Source: Congzhengia minquanensis
GTDB lineage: Bacteria; Bacillota; Clostridia; UBA1381; UBA9506
DNA length: 64,000 nucleotides
Direction of reading: 5' to 3'
NCBI RefSeq assembly: GCF_014384785.1
Contig: NZ_JACRSU010000001.1
Span: forward strand, 930,001 to 994,000
Part shown: positions 16,790 to 25,991 of the stretch, one piece after another
How the letters are laid out: each line of letters starts with the position of its first letter
Numbering within the stretch: the first letter of the stretch is position 1
The notes under the pieces: model-generated
Database searches by the model: none
Seen by the model: the letters and a program-made list of their open reading frames with translations, nothing else
What the model was told of the DNA's origin: nothing
Made by a program: the position numbers and the translations under genes

Positions 16790-18663
16790 ATAAAAAGTCC
16801 CCACCGGCCCGCAGCGGAAAACGCAACATTTTTAATGTTAGAAACCATGCTGCCCTCGCTGCTCATTTTGGGGCGGGTGGTAATCCTCTTTTCATACGTT
16901 TCATCCAAAAACGCAGTTTTAAAAATTTCTAAAATCCGTTCCCGCTCCTTTTCGTGGGCATTTCCAATGCGAATCAGCGCCATGGCCGCCTCTGATACAA
17001 ACTGAAAATATTCATATCGGAACCCGCTGATTCGATACCGCGCGCCGTTGGAAAACCGGCCGGAATATGCGTCCCGCAAAGGCTCGTTTTCGTCTGTTAT
17101 GATCTCTGCCAGCGTGCCGATTGCCGCAGTGTCTGCGAACCGCCCCAAATAATAAATTGCCATGGCGCCCCGCTGCTCGTTGTTTTTCCGGCAGTCCCGC
17201 AGCATAACCGGGTCCCGCGCCGCGGCCATTTCCCGAAGCAGTTCAATCGCGCCCTTGTCCCCTGTGGCAGACAGCGCAAAGGCCGCGTGTTTTTTCGTGT
17301 TTTCGTCTTTTGAAGCAATTAACTGATATAAAACCGGCCTTGCCTTTTCCCCCATGCGCCTGGCAGACCAAATGGCCTCGCCGGGCGTTAAACTAGAAAG
17401 CGGCGCGGCCAGCTGTTCAGGCTCGGTAATCCACGAAACGCCGCGGGGAACAAGCTCGTTCCCGTCGCAGTCAAACCGCCCGTCCACCCGCACGCCGCGG
17501 CAATATGCCTCGTTTAAGCACCCGCTTTTTGTAAGCATTTGCTTCAGCTCGCCATAAGGAATTTCCGTAAGGGGGCACCCGTGCTGAATGGAAAGCGCGG
17601 CAACACACGCCGCGGCCTCTCCTGCTTTTTTCATGTCTAAAATCATGCGGGACAGGCTGGAGATGTTCCTGTCAACGCCAAATGCCCTGCAGGCGCACAA
17701 AAGCCCGTCATAACCTTTCGGAATCAGCGCCCGAAACGGCATGGGCACCGTCAGGTTATAGGCCCCCAGGTTTGCGCCTACCGTCCAATCACCCAGGGTT
17801 TCTCCGTCAAAGGCGGTGTCCCAGCCGTGCTTGTCTAAGTCCGAATAGGAGTAGAACATGGGCATGTCGGTCACGGTTTCTGCAAAAACGTCTTCCAGCC
17901 GAACGGTTTCCTCCGCTATAATGCGCCGCCCCTCCCGCACGCCAATTAAAGGCATATGTGCCACAAAGGTGCCGGCCCGGTCCTCCGGCATTTCATAGGA
18001 ACGGGAAAAAATCAGCGCCTCGCTTAGGCTTTTGTCGTCCCGCTGGTCCACACGGCCAAAATCGAAGTTGGTTGTGCGCACAGCGTTGTTTTCGTCTACC
18101 ATCACGCTCACCATGCTATAGGGCTGTGTCAGTCCGTCGGCCTCTCTGCCAAACTCCATTTCGCACCCTGCCATAAAGCAGGCCGTTCCGTCCCCTGTGG
18201 CGTCAATCAGCACAGAGCAGGCAAAGTCCTCCATAATTCCGCCGGTTAAAACCCGAGCGCCGCACACCTTGGTGCCGCTTAAATAAATGCCGCAAAGCAC
18301 GGTTTCATACATAAGCTTCGCGCCGCTTTCCTGCAAAATTTCCTCTGTCACAATTTTTCTGCTCTCCAGCACCGTTTCCGTGTGACTGCTTTGATATTCC
18401 TCCACCCGCCGGTCGAATTCTGTGTAAAGCCCGCCCGGCGTTCCGAAATAATAGCCCCTAATTCCGCCAATGGTGGTTGTGCCTCCCGGGCAGGCGCACT
18501 GTTCTATTCCCAAAACCGAAAGCCCTTTTTGCCCTGCGGCGGCCGCGGCCACGCTGCCGGCAGTTCCCAGTCCGCAGACAATTACATCAAACCGGCGGGA
18601 AAAGCAAACGCCATCTGCCGGCACGCATTTCACCGCTCCTTCTTCCATAAAAAAGCGTTCCAT
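16786..18663 (-). CDS. FAD-dependent oxidoreductase with C-terminal HEAT-like repeats
   Basis: 625 residues from the ATG at 18663, which follows the stop of the preceding gene by one base and has AAAGGGG upstream. The FAD-binding fold shows FDVIVCGLGTAGSVAAAAA near 25-43, then PGGTTTIGG and the DATGDGTACF strand typical of the FAD_oxidored family. Residues ~430-600 contain alpha-helical repeat-like segments (AFALSATGDKGAIELLREMA) resembling HEAT repeats. Such proteins occur in plant-glycan loci of gut bacteria with unknown substrates. It probably works with the 253-residue protein encoded just upstream. Confidence 0.75.
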   Translation of the reverse strand: MERFFMEEGAVKCVPADGVCFSRRFDVIVCGLGTAGSVAAAAAGQKGLSVLGIEQCACPGGTTTIGGIRGYYFGTPGGLYTEFDRRVEEYQSSHTETVLESRKIVTEEILQESGAKLMYETVLCGIYLSGTKVCGARVLTGGIMEDFACSVLIDATGDGTACFMAGCEMEFGREADGLTQPYSMVSVMVDENNAVRTTNFDFGRVDQRDDKSLSEALIFSRSYEMPEDRAGTFVAHMPLIGVREGRRIIAEETVRLEDVFAETVTDMPMFYSYSDLDKHGWDTAFDGETLGDWTVGANLGAYNLTVPMPFRALIPKGYDGLLCACRAFGVDRNISSLSRMILDMKKAGEAAACVAALSIQHGCPLTEIPYGELKQMLTKSGCLNEAYCRGVRVDGRFDCDGNELVPRGVSWITEPEQLAAPLSSLTPGEAIWSARRMGEKARPVLYQLIASKDENTKKHAAFALSATGDKGAIELLREMAAARDPVMLRDCRKNNEQRGAMAIYYLGRFADTAAIGTLAEIITDENEPLRDAYSGRFSNGARYRISGFRYEYFQFVSEAAMALIRIGNAHEKERERILEIFKTAFLDETYEKRITTRPKMSSEGSMVSNIKNVAFSAAGRWGLFI

Positions 18664-18664
18664 G

Positions 18665-19426
18665 TTAAAACATTCCCCTTTCCGCAAACCGAACTCCTGC
18701 GTCAAAAGCCAGCAGAGGATTTTGAAAACCGCAGGAGGGCATTTGCACAATTCCTCCCGTTTCAAAAACCCCTGTTTTCTTCGGCGTTAGTGCAAAACAG
18801 TCTGCCGACAGCCCCAGGCGAAAGCCTGAAAGCTCGTTTTTTAAAACATCGCTTAGTCGCTGCCTCGCTTCTGGATAGGTGCAGTCCTTTTCCACGGGCA
18901 GCTTTACGATATAGCTGTTTTCAAACGCGCCGAACAGCGGCTCTAACTGCACTGAATCCGGCGCAGCGGCCCCTTTTGTCGCCGGGCGCACCCATGCGTG
19001 GAACGATTTTTTAAAAATGTTGCCCTCATCGCAAAGCGTGTTAACAAGTTCGGTTGCCCGAAAAGTGCGAAACCCCTTCACGCCGTGGGTTGTAACGCAA
19101 AACCCGTCCGCCTCCGGGCGAATATCCACAATGCTGGTGTTGAGCAAAACGTTTTTGTTTAACAGCTTTGCGTTCAGCAGGCTGGCGCAGTCGAACAGGC
19201 AGCCTTTGCCCCGGTGCATTGCTCCCTTTTCCTGAAACTGCTGATAAAACTCCGCAGCTTCGGTTGTGAAAAGCGGCTCGCCGTAGCCGGTGCCAAATGC
19301 AAGCGCGCCTAAAAATTCGTGCCCTGCCGAGGGTTTTGGCTCAATCACCAGGCAGTCTCCGCCGGACTTCGTCAGCAGCCCTGCGGCGGCAAACGTAGCG
19401 CCGAGAATGAGTTTGTGATATGTCAT
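18665..19426 (-). CDS. Small Rossmann-fold (FAD/NAD-type) companion oxidoreductase
   Basis: 253 residues. The N-terminus HKLILGATFAAAGLLTKSGG is a nucleotide-binding strand-turn-helix with a degenerate G-x-G-x-x-G, followed by an acidic strand end (LVIEPKPSAG). The remainder lacks the full length of a FAD oxidoreductase. It may be a divergent half-size homologue or a subunit of the adjacent FAD protein, whose start codon lies one base after its stop. SD AAAGGAGG. Function unknown; divergent from the GH78 gene. Confidence 0.55.
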   Translation of the reverse strand: MTYHKLILGATFAAAGLLTKSGGDCLVIEPKPSAGHEFLGALAFGTGYGEPLFTTEAAEFYQQFQEKGAMHRGKGCLFDCASLLNAKLLNKNVLLNTSIVDIRPEADGFCVTTHGVKGFRTFRATELVNTLCDEGNIFKKSFHAWVRPATKGAAAPDSVQLEPLFGAFENSYIVKLPVEKDCTYPEARQRLSDVLKNELSGFRLGLSADCFALTPKKTGVFETGGIVQMPSCGFQNPLLAFDAGVRFAERGMF

Positions 19427-19453
19427 AAGCCTGCGGCCTCCTTTTTTCTTTCT

Positions 19454-19481
19454 ATTATAACACGTTTTAAAAATAAAGCAA
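19454..19481 (-). promoter_or_regulatory. Promoter of the oxidoreductase pair
   Basis: Minus-strand TTGCTT (19476-19481), a 16-bp spacer and TATAAT (19454-19459). Confidence 0.6.
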
Positions 19482-19501
19482 GACGATTTGCCTGAACCTT
19501 A

Positions 19502-19529
19502 TTGACAAATCCGGCATTTCTGATAAAAT
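19502..19529 (+). promoter_or_regulatory. Promoter of the GH78-heparinase operon
   Basis: TTGACA (19502-19507), a 16-bp spacer and TAAAAT (19524-19529), 21 bp before the start codon. It is divergent from the oxidoreductase promoter, so the two units may share a regulator. Confidence 0.75.
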
Positions 19530-19550
19530 ACAAAAGAAGGGGGCATCACC

Positions 19551-21572
19551 ATGGGCAAACAACATAAATTTTGCGGGAAGTGGATAACGTGCGAAGACAT
19601 GGCGGCCCTTCCCGCAATCAACGTTTTTCACCGCCAGCTTGACGGCAAAACCGTTCCGGACAGCAAGTTTCAAAACAAACACATGCTGTTTCGGAAAAAA
19701 TTCATTGCCGAAACCACAAAAGGAACAACATTGTTTCTTTCTGCCGACGATTATTATAAGCTTTATATCAACGGCCGGTTTGTCACGCAGGGGCCCTGCC
19801 CGGGCTACCCGTTTCACTATTACTATAACGAACTTGATATCAGCGCCTATTTAAAAAAAGGGGAAAACACCATAGCGGTGCACGTATTTTACCAGGGGCT
19901 GATTAACCGCGTTTGGGTCAGCGGCGACAACCGTTCCGGCCTGATTTTAGACATTGTTTCGGGCGGGAAAACCGTTTTGTCCAGCGACGAAAGCTTTCTT
20001 GTCACAGACCAAACCGCCTTTTCCGCCATTGGCGACGTTTGCGGACTCAACACCCAATATTGCGAGCGTTTTAACGCCGGCCATCCAAATGTGCTGTTTG
20101 ATCAGCCGGACTTTGACGACAGCAATTGGCGCCCTGCCGCCCTGCGCGCGTTTCCCGACTATACGCTCTATCCGCAGCCCACAAAACAGCTTGTGTTTGA
20201 ACCAATCCGCCCCGCCGCCTTAAAGAAAAATGAACAGGGTTACCTTGTTGATTTTGGCGCCATGTATGTAGGGTATCTTTCTTTTTCCGCTTCCGGTTCC
20301 CGCGGCAGTGTGATTGCCGTGAAAAGCGGGCAGGAACTGTGTGACGGCGGCACGGATGTTATGTTTCATCTTCGTGCCAACTGCGTCTATAAAGATGAAA
20401 TGGTGCTTTCGGGAAACAGAGACTTCTATTGCCAGTTCGACTATAAATCCTTTCGTTATGTGCAGCTTGATTTGCCGCCGGACTGCGTGCTGGACGAAAA
20501 CAGCATTTGTCTTACCGCCCGGCATTATCCGTTTTGCGAGCAGGCAGCATGTAACACAGACGACCCGGAGCTTCATGCGGTATGGTCGCTCTGCGCCCGT
20601 TCTTTAAAATATGGCGTGCAGGAGGTCATTCAAGATTGTATGGAGCGGGAAAAGGGCCAGTATGTGGGCGACGGCTGTTTTACCAGCCTGTCTTACGCGC
20701 TGCTCACAAAAGACTTTTCCATCATGGAAAAACTGATAGACGACGCATTGCGGTCACAGTTTGTAAACAAGGGCCTTTTAACGTGCACCACCTGTTCTTT
20801 TATGCAGGAAATAGCTGAATATCCGCTGATGCTGGTTATGCTGCTTTTCGCCCATTATCATATAAAAAAGGATAAGGAATTCATTGCACAGCGGTATGAC
20901 GCACTGCTGGACATTTTAACATTTTATCAAAAATCCTACGGAAAAGCAGATGGCCTGCTCTATGATTTAGACAAATGGTGCGTGGTGGAGTGGCCGCAAA
21001 AATGGCGGGACGGCTATGACGTTGACTTGACAGAAGGACAGATTTGCCGCGGCACCCACAACGTGATAAACGCCTATTTCATTGGCGCGGCAAAGGCGCT
21101 GAACCGCTTAGCCTCCATTGTTGGAAAAAGGCCGGCTTTTGACACGGTATTTTTAACAGACGCATATCGAAACGCTTTTTACGACCCGGCGCAGGGCTTT
21201 TTCTGCGACAGCGCCGAATCCCGCCACATCTCGTTTCCCTCAAACGCCACAGCCTTGGCGTTTGGCCTTTGCCCGGACCGTGCATGCGAGGAGCGCATCA
21301 TTCAAATGATGGACAAACGGCGCCTATCCGGCTGTATGCTGTTTATGACGTTTGCGGCCTTTTGCGGTCTGGTGCGGTGCGGCAGACGCGATTTGGTTTA
21401 CGAGATGATGAAAGACAAAGGCGGTTGGCTCAGAATGATAAACGAAGGCGCAACCGCCACCTTTGAGGGCTGGGGGAAAAGCGAAAAACACAATATTTCT
21501 CTGTTTCACCTGTGCCTGACCTATCCGATTGTCTTTTTAACAGACTGGAATATGGAACAAATTTTTAAATAA
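19551..21572 (+). CDS. GH78 family alpha-L-rhamnosidase-like protein
   Basis: 673 residues. An N-terminal beta-sandwich (KLYINGRFVTQGPCPGYP; LKKGENTIAVHVFYQG) and a central DCMEREKGQYVGDG motif, the counterpart of the GH78 D-x-x-x-R-E-x-x-x-W-x-G-D signature, precede an (alpha/alpha)6 barrel. The family removes rhamnose from pectin side chains and glycosides. In the usual W position the residue is Tyr, and the protein is shorter than most GH78 enzymes (~900), so it may act on a variant substrate. No signal peptide: it acts on imported oligosaccharides. Followed 15 bp later by the heparinase-like gene. Confidence 0.82.
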   Translation: MGKQHKFCGKWITCEDMAALPAINVFHRQLDGKTVPDSKFQNKHMLFRKKFIAETTKGTTLFLSADDYYKLYINGRFVTQGPCPGYPFHYYYNELDISAYLKKGENTIAVHVFYQGLINRVWVSGDNRSGLILDIVSGGKTVLSSDESFLVTDQTAFSAIGDVCGLNTQYCERFNAGHPNVLFDQPDFDDSNWRPAALRAFPDYTLYPQPTKQLVFEPIRPAALKKNEQGYLVDFGAMYVGYLSFSASGSRGSVIAVKSGQELCDGGTDVMFHLRANCVYKDEMVLSGNRDFYCQFDYKSFRYVQLDLPPDCVLDENSICLTARHYPFCEQAACNTDDPELHAVWSLCARSLKYGVQEVIQDCMEREKGQYVGDGCFTSLSYALLTKDFSIMEKLIDDALRSQFVNKGLLTCTTCSFMQEIAEYPLMLVMLLFAHYHIKKDKEFIAQRYDALLDILTFYQKSYGKADGLLYDLDKWCVVEWPQKWRDGYDVDLTEGQICRGTHNVINAYFIGAAKALNRLASIVGKRPAFDTVFLTDAYRNAFYDPAQGFFCDSAESRHISFPSNATALAFGLCPDRACEERIIQMMDKRRLSGCMLFMTFAAFCGLVRCGRRDLVYEMMKDKGGWLRMINEGATATFEGWGKSEKHNISLFHLCLTYPIVFLTDWNMEQIFK

Positions 21573-21587
21573 AAAGGAGTATGCAGC

Positions 21588-23453
21588 ATGTTTTCAGAAA
21601 AGTATGTTGGCACAAATCAGCTAACGCAATCCATCAAAGGCGGCTTTTCCATAGTGCGGCCCCTGTCCGACAGGGACTATTGGGAGGGCATAAAGAAAAC
21701 GGCATATCAGCAGGTGACAAGCTACATAAACGGCATTGGCGCGTTTGATTTTTCCCTGCCCGCCTCCATGTATCTGGATTTCGTAAGGAACGGAAACCGC
21801 ACCCGGTATGAAGGCGTGTGCTTTGAAAGACGAAAGGCCCTTTCGGCATATGCCCTTTTAGAGGCCATGGAAAACAAAGGGAACTACACCGACAAGGTTT
21901 TGGATTTTACCTGGCTGATTTTAGAGGAAACCACCTGGTGTGTTCCGGCTCACGGTTATTTAAGGCCGGAGGCGGACGGGCTTCCCAATGACGAGCACCC
22001 CTGCCTTGACTTGTTCCAGGCGGAAACAGGATGTTTGCTGTCATTTGTGTTGCGCCTGTTTCAAGAAAAATTTGAACAAATCAGCAAAAACATTGTCCCT
22101 CGTATCAAACGGGAAATCGATTTTCGTGTTATTGATAATTTTTTAATCCATGACGACTACTGGTGGCAGGGCTTTTTAATACGTAAAAATGAAGACGGCA
22201 AGCGCTATGTGGTGAACAACTGGAACCCGTGGATTTTGTCCAACGTGCTGCTGTGTGCCGCCGCTGTCACACCGCCGGGCGAACGGCTGCAAAGCTTGGT
22301 GGAAAAGGTTATGCGGTCCTTAGACAACTATGCAGACGCCTACCCGCAGGACGGCGCCTGCGACGAAGGCCCCAGCTATTGGAACAGGGCCGGCCTCTCC
22401 CTTTTAGACTGCGCCTATTTTCTGAACCAAATCACCGGCGGCTATGTAAACGAATTTGAAAATGAAAAAATAAAAAACACCGCCGAATATATCACAAAGG
22501 TGCACATTGGAAACGGCTTTTTTGTAAACTTTGCAGACTGCTCGCCCCGCCTCGCCGCAAATTACGGCACGATTTATAAATATGGCAGGCTTCTTGGCAG
22601 TGAAACAATGGTTTCATTTGCCAAAGAATGTTTTCGTCTTGACAAAAGCAATGCGTTTACCCTGTGGCAAATGCCCCGGGCACTTGAGCTTTATGAGGCA
22701 ATGCCCACCCTCTCACACCTTTCTGCGCCTGCCCGGGCCTTCCAAGATGTATATTTTTCCAGCACCCAGGTTATGGCCGCCCGGGAGCGGGACGGGGCCG
22801 ACGGCCTGTTTTTGGCGGCAAAAGGCGGCCACAACGCCGAAAGCCACAATCACAATGATGTGGGCAGCTTTATTGTTTACAAAGATGCGGAGCCGTTTTT
22901 TATTGACCCCGCCCACGAGGCCTACTGCGCCAAAACCTTTTCTGACCAGCGGTATGAAATTTGGAATAACCAGTCCTGCTTTCACAACATCCCCACCATC
23001 GGCGGGAAAGACCAGCCGGCAGGAGCTGGCTTTAGCGCGTCCTGCGTTTCGTACGAAGCAAAAGAGGACGAAACCCGCTTTTCGCTGGACATAAAAAACG
23101 CCTATGAAAACAAAGACGAAATTCAAAAATGGAAACGAACGTTTACGCTGTCACGAAAAAACAAGGAAATCACCATAACAGAAGATTTTGCCTTAAACGC
23201 CCCTGAAAAAATCGTGCTGAACCTGATGACGGTCTGTGATGTAGCCGTAACGCCGCACGAACTGATTTTCACTGCAGACAGCGGCAAAACCCTGTCGCTG
23301 GCAGCCGACTTTTCAAAGTTTCACGTCATCTGTGAGCCGGTTGAAACAACCGACAGCAAACTGCTCAGCGATTGGGGAAAAGCGCCCACAAGAATTCGGC
23401 TGGAGTTAAAGACAGAAACAGATAAAGGCAAATTCACATTTACCATAAAATAA
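21588..23453 (+). CDS. Heparinase II/III-like polysaccharide lyase
   Basis: 621 residues. The N-terminal half is an alpha/alpha toroid; the C-terminal half begins with the heparinase II/III signature HNAESHNHNDVGSFIVY (near 421-437) and contains the downstream HEAY...N-N-Q-S-C-F-H-N segment. The family cleaves uronic-acid-containing polysaccharides by beta-elimination. Beside a rhamnosidase, an unsaturated or decorated pectin (rhamnogalacturonan) substrate is a reasonable inference. Cytoplasmic by absence of a signal peptide. SD AAAGGAG. It is the last gene before a strong terminator. Confidence 0.85.
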   Translation: MFSEKYVGTNQLTQSIKGGFSIVRPLSDRDYWEGIKKTAYQQVTSYINGIGAFDFSLPASMYLDFVRNGNRTRYEGVCFERRKALSAYALLEAMENKGNYTDKVLDFTWLILEETTWCVPAHGYLRPEADGLPNDEHPCLDLFQAETGCLLSFVLRLFQEKFEQISKNIVPRIKREIDFRVIDNFLIHDDYWWQGFLIRKNEDGKRYVVNNWNPWILSNVLLCAAAVTPPGERLQSLVEKVMRSLDNYADAYPQDGACDEGPSYWNRAGLSLLDCAYFLNQITGGYVNEFENEKIKNTAEYITKVHIGNGFFVNFADCSPRLAANYGTIYKYGRLLGSETMVSFAKECFRLDKSNAFTLWQMPRALELYEAMPTLSHLSAPARAFQDVYFSSTQVMAARERDGADGLFLAAKGGHNAESHNHNDVGSFIVYKDAEPFFIDPAHEAYCAKTFSDQRYEIWNNQSCFHNIPTIGGKDQPAGAGFSASCVSYEAKEDETRFSLDIKNAYENKDEIQKWKRTFTLSRKNKEITITEDFALNAPEKIVLNLMTVCDVAVTPHELIFTADSGKTLSLAADFSKFHVICEPVETTDSKLLSDWGKAPTRIRLELKTETDKGKFTFTIK

Positions 23454-23494
23454 AACTGATCCCGCTTATATAAAGCGGGATCAGTTTTATTTTA
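23453..23494. terminator. Bidirectional terminator between heparinase gene and ftsZ
   Basis: Perfect 15-bp arms (AAACTGATCCCGCTT and its complement) with a four-base loop and T-rich flanks on both strands. It ends both the polysaccharide operon and the dcw cluster. Confidence 0.93.
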
Positions 23495-23552
23495 AGCTTA
23501 TTTACATTACTTAGCGTCATTTTTGTATGCTCGCCTTTTTATTTAAGAAAAA

Positions 23553-24683
23553 TTATCTCTTATCGCGTAGGAACCACGGAATTTCAACCTCACTTGGTGT
23601 CTGCTGAGCGGGCTTCTGTTCTGCTGGGCGCTGTGCTGCGCCAAAGGATCTAGAGGAAAGCGAGCCGCCCTTTAAAGCCGGGTTGCCTGAAAACAGGTTA
23701 GAAGAATTTCTGTCTGCCGCGGCAGAAGAAACGCCTTCAAATCCGGTTGCAATAACCGTAATAGAAATTTCGTCTTTCATATCCGGGTCAACTGTTGCAC
23801 CAAAGATGATGTTTGCGTTCGGGTCTGCAGCTTCCGTTACCATCATTGCCGCATTGTTAATCTCGAACAGGCCGAGGTCAGCACCGCCGGTTACGTTAAT
23901 TAAAACGCCCCGGGCGCCGTCGATGGTGGTTTCTAAAAGCGGGCTGGAAATTGCCATTTTAACAGCGTCTTCCGCACGTTTTTCGCCGGACGCTTTGCCC
24001 ACGCCCATGTGCGCAACGCCGGTGTCTTTCATAATGGTAACAACGTCAGCAAAGTCAAGGTTTACAACCGCGTTGCCGGTAATTAAGTCGGAAATACCTT
24101 TCACACCTTTTAAAAGAACTTCATCGGCCATTTTAAATGCGTCGATAAAGGTTGTGTGCTGGTTGGAAATTTGGAGCAATCGATCGTTCGGAATGGTTAC
24201 AATTGCGTCAACAGCACCTTTTAAGGATGAAATTCCCTCCTCGGCACGCACCATTCTCTGTCTGCCTTCAAACAAAAACGGTTTTGTCACAATGCCCAGC
24301 GTTAAAATGCCCATGTCCTTTGCAATCTGTGCAACAACAGGTGCAGCACCTGTTCCCGTTCCGCCGCCCATGCCGGCTGTTACGAACACCATGTCGCTGC
24401 CGCTGATGGCCTGGGCAATTTCGTCGTAGCTTTCTTCTGCCGCTTTCGAGCCCATATCTGGGTTTGCACCTGCGCCAAGACCTTTTGTTAATTTTTCACC
24501 TATCTGTATTTTTTGATTTGCCTGTGATGACAAAAGCGCCTGTTTATCCGTATTAATTGATACAAATTCCACCCCACCGAGACCTGCATCAATCATGCGG
24601 TTCACGGCATTATTGCCGCCGCCGCCGACACCAATCACTTTAATCTGGGCAACATTCATTGACCCGTTATCAAAATCGAACAC
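23553..24683 (-). CDS. ftsZ: Cell division GTPase FtsZ
   Basis: 376 residues, normal length. The tubulin signature GGGTGTG is at 106-112, the N-terminal [17 protein letters not shown] nucleotide loop at 14-30, and the conserved C-terminal peptide (IPWFLRDK) closes the protein; that peptide binds FtsA/SepF/ZapA-type partners. FtsZ polymerises into the cytokinetic ring at midcell. The start is a GTG with GAGGAGG upstream; an ATG at 24659 lacks a ribosome site. It is the last gene of the dcw cluster but has its own promoter. ftsA, usual in front of ftsZ, is absent. Confidence 0.98.
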   Translation of the reverse strand: MFDFDNGSMNVAQIKVIGVGGGGNNAVNRMIDAGLGGVEFVSINTDKQALLSSQANQKIQIGEKLTKGLGAGANPDMGSKAAEESYDEIAQAISGSDMVFVTAGMGGGTGTGAAPVVAQIAKDMGILTLGIVTKPFLFEGRQRMVRAEEGISSLKGAVDAIVTIPNDRLLQISNQHTTFIDAFKMADEVLLKGVKGISDLITGNAVVNLDFADVVTIMKDTGVAHMGVGKASGEKRAEDAVKMAISSPLLETTIDGARGVLINVTGGADLGLFEINNAAMMVTEAADPNANIIFGATVDPDMKDEISITVIATGFEGVSSAAADRNSSNLFSGNPALKGGSLSSRSFGAAQRPAEQKPAQQTPSEVEIPWFLRDKR

Positions 24684-24748
24684 TCCTGTTTCCTCCTCTT
24701 TCGTATGTAATCACAACTCGTTTATAATATCAAATTTAATTACTATTT

Positions 24749-24778
24749 ATTATAACATACTGCCGTATGGAATTACAA
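24749..24778 (-). promoter_or_regulatory. ftsZ promoter
   Basis: Minus-strand TTGTAA (24773-24778), an 18-bp spacer and TATAAT (24749-24754), within the 158-bp ftsQ-ftsZ gap. A second AT-rich -10-like box lies closer to the gene. Confidence 0.65.
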
Positions 24779-24841
24779 GTAAAAAATTGAATTTTCGCTA
24801 AATTTTTTTGTAAATTTTTTGTGTAAAACCACGACAGTCTG

Positions 24842-25978
24842 TCAATCTACGCCAGATTCTTTTTTCGCCTTGCTGCTTGCGCTGGCCTTTGCATCTTCTT
24901 TCGTCTGGTCTGAATTTGCCTTTGCGCTTGCACTGGCGGAGGGCGATGCAGAGGTTTTCTTCCTGACAGAATCCTCGTCGTCCCCTTCCGGCTCCGACGA
25001 TTTGCTTGGCTTGCTGCTAGGTTTAGCAGAGCTTCCCGACGTTTTTTGCGAGCTCTCCGAGCTGCTGTCTTCATCGTTTTTACTGTTATCATCAGAATCC
25101 GACTTTTTAGCATCTGAGCTGTCGTCTGTCTGATTGCCTGACGTTTTGTCGTCCCCGCCGATTATGCCGGTGTTGCCGCTTTCCTCCCATTTTCTCATTT
25201 CTTCCAGTTCGGCATCGGTATATTCCCCAAAATACCCCTTATCGGTGGTTAAATCCAAATAGCTTTTTTCCGTTTGCTGAACCTGCGGCAGAATTTGCGC
25301 CATCATTTTAATTTTGCGCTGAAGGCTTTCCGTGCTGTCAATGCTGCCAAACGTCACCTTCATGCCCGATTTCATAATCATAATAAAATTCGACACGTCA
25401 GAAACGCGGAACTCGTCAATGTCACCCCAATAATCTGTTTCATAAAAACAGCCGATTCGTTCTAAATTCATGTTTAAAATCTCGTCGTCAGACGTTTCTA
25501 TTTTTTTTGCGGGCTCCGATTTTGTAACCTCAATGCCATAAATAATCGGCGCGGTTAAGCTGGTCACATCGTCGGTTTTTTCCAAAACCCTGCCCGCAAC
25601 CGTTGTCACCACAAACTCCTGGGGCGTGTCGATAATAATGTCCTGCTTCGCCTCGTCAATCTCAATCACAATTTTTGCGGGAAACTTTCGTTTTATTTTT
25701 GCACTCTCTATGTACGCAACTGAGGCTAAAGCCTTTTCTGCTTTTTTCCTGCTGATTCGAAATACATTTTCGCCCTTTTCAATGCCCGAGGCCGCAATTA
25801 CATCTTCTGCAGCAAGCAAGGTGTTGCCCGTTACAGAAATTTGCGTAATGCCAAAAATCGGCGTGAAAAGACAGATACACAAAAGCACAACTGCGGCGAA
25901 CACGCTTAAAACAAAAATCCGCCGCTGCTTAATTCGTCGTTTATACCGTTCACTGCTGGTTTCCCTTTTCCTTTGCAT
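24842..25978 (-). CDS. ftsQ: Cell division protein FtsQ/DivIB with Ser/Asp-rich C-terminal tail
   Basis: 378 residues from the ATG at 25978 (AAAGGAGC upstream). A basic cytoplasmic N-terminus (RKRETSSERYKRRIKQRR) is followed by one transmembrane helix (~21-43), a POTRA domain beginning near FGITQISVTGN, and a beta domain to about residue 270. FtsQ/DivIB stabilises the FtsL-DivIC septal complex outside the membrane. The last ~100 residues are a low-complexity Ser/Asp/Lys/Ala tail, far longer than in B. subtilis DivIB, and would lie in the cell-wall space. It starts 13 bp after murA. Confidence 0.9.
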   Translation of the reverse strand: MQRKRETSSERYKRRIKQRRIFVLSVFAAVVLLCICLFTPIFGITQISVTGNTLLAAEDVIAASGIEKGENVFRISRKKAEKALASVAYIESAKIKRKFPAKIVIEIDEAKQDIIIDTPQEFVVTTVAGRVLEKTDDVTSLTAPIIYGIEVTKSEPAKKIETSDDEILNMNLERIGCFYETDYWGDIDEFRVSDVSNFIMIMKSGMKVTFGSIDSTESLQRKIKMMAQILPQVQQTEKSYLDLTTDKGYFGEYTDAELEEMRKWEESGNTGIIGGDDKTSGNQTDDSSDAKKSDSDDNSKNDEDSSSESSQKTSGSSAKPSSKPSKSSEPEGDDEDSVRKKTSASPSASASAKANSDQTKEDAKASASSKAKKESGVD

Positions 25979-25991
25979 GTTTGCTGCTCCT

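Noticed and set aside
18382..19014. A 210-codon plus-strand frame across the two oxidoreductase genes
   Set aside because: It spans the junction of two convincing minus-strand genes, and its composition (Arg/Pro/Ser-rich) is typical of GC-biased antisense frames.
23683..24429. A 248-codon open frame on the plus strand opposite ftsZ
   Set aside because: It is the antisense shadow of a highly conserved gene, has no ribosome site and its product has no family features.
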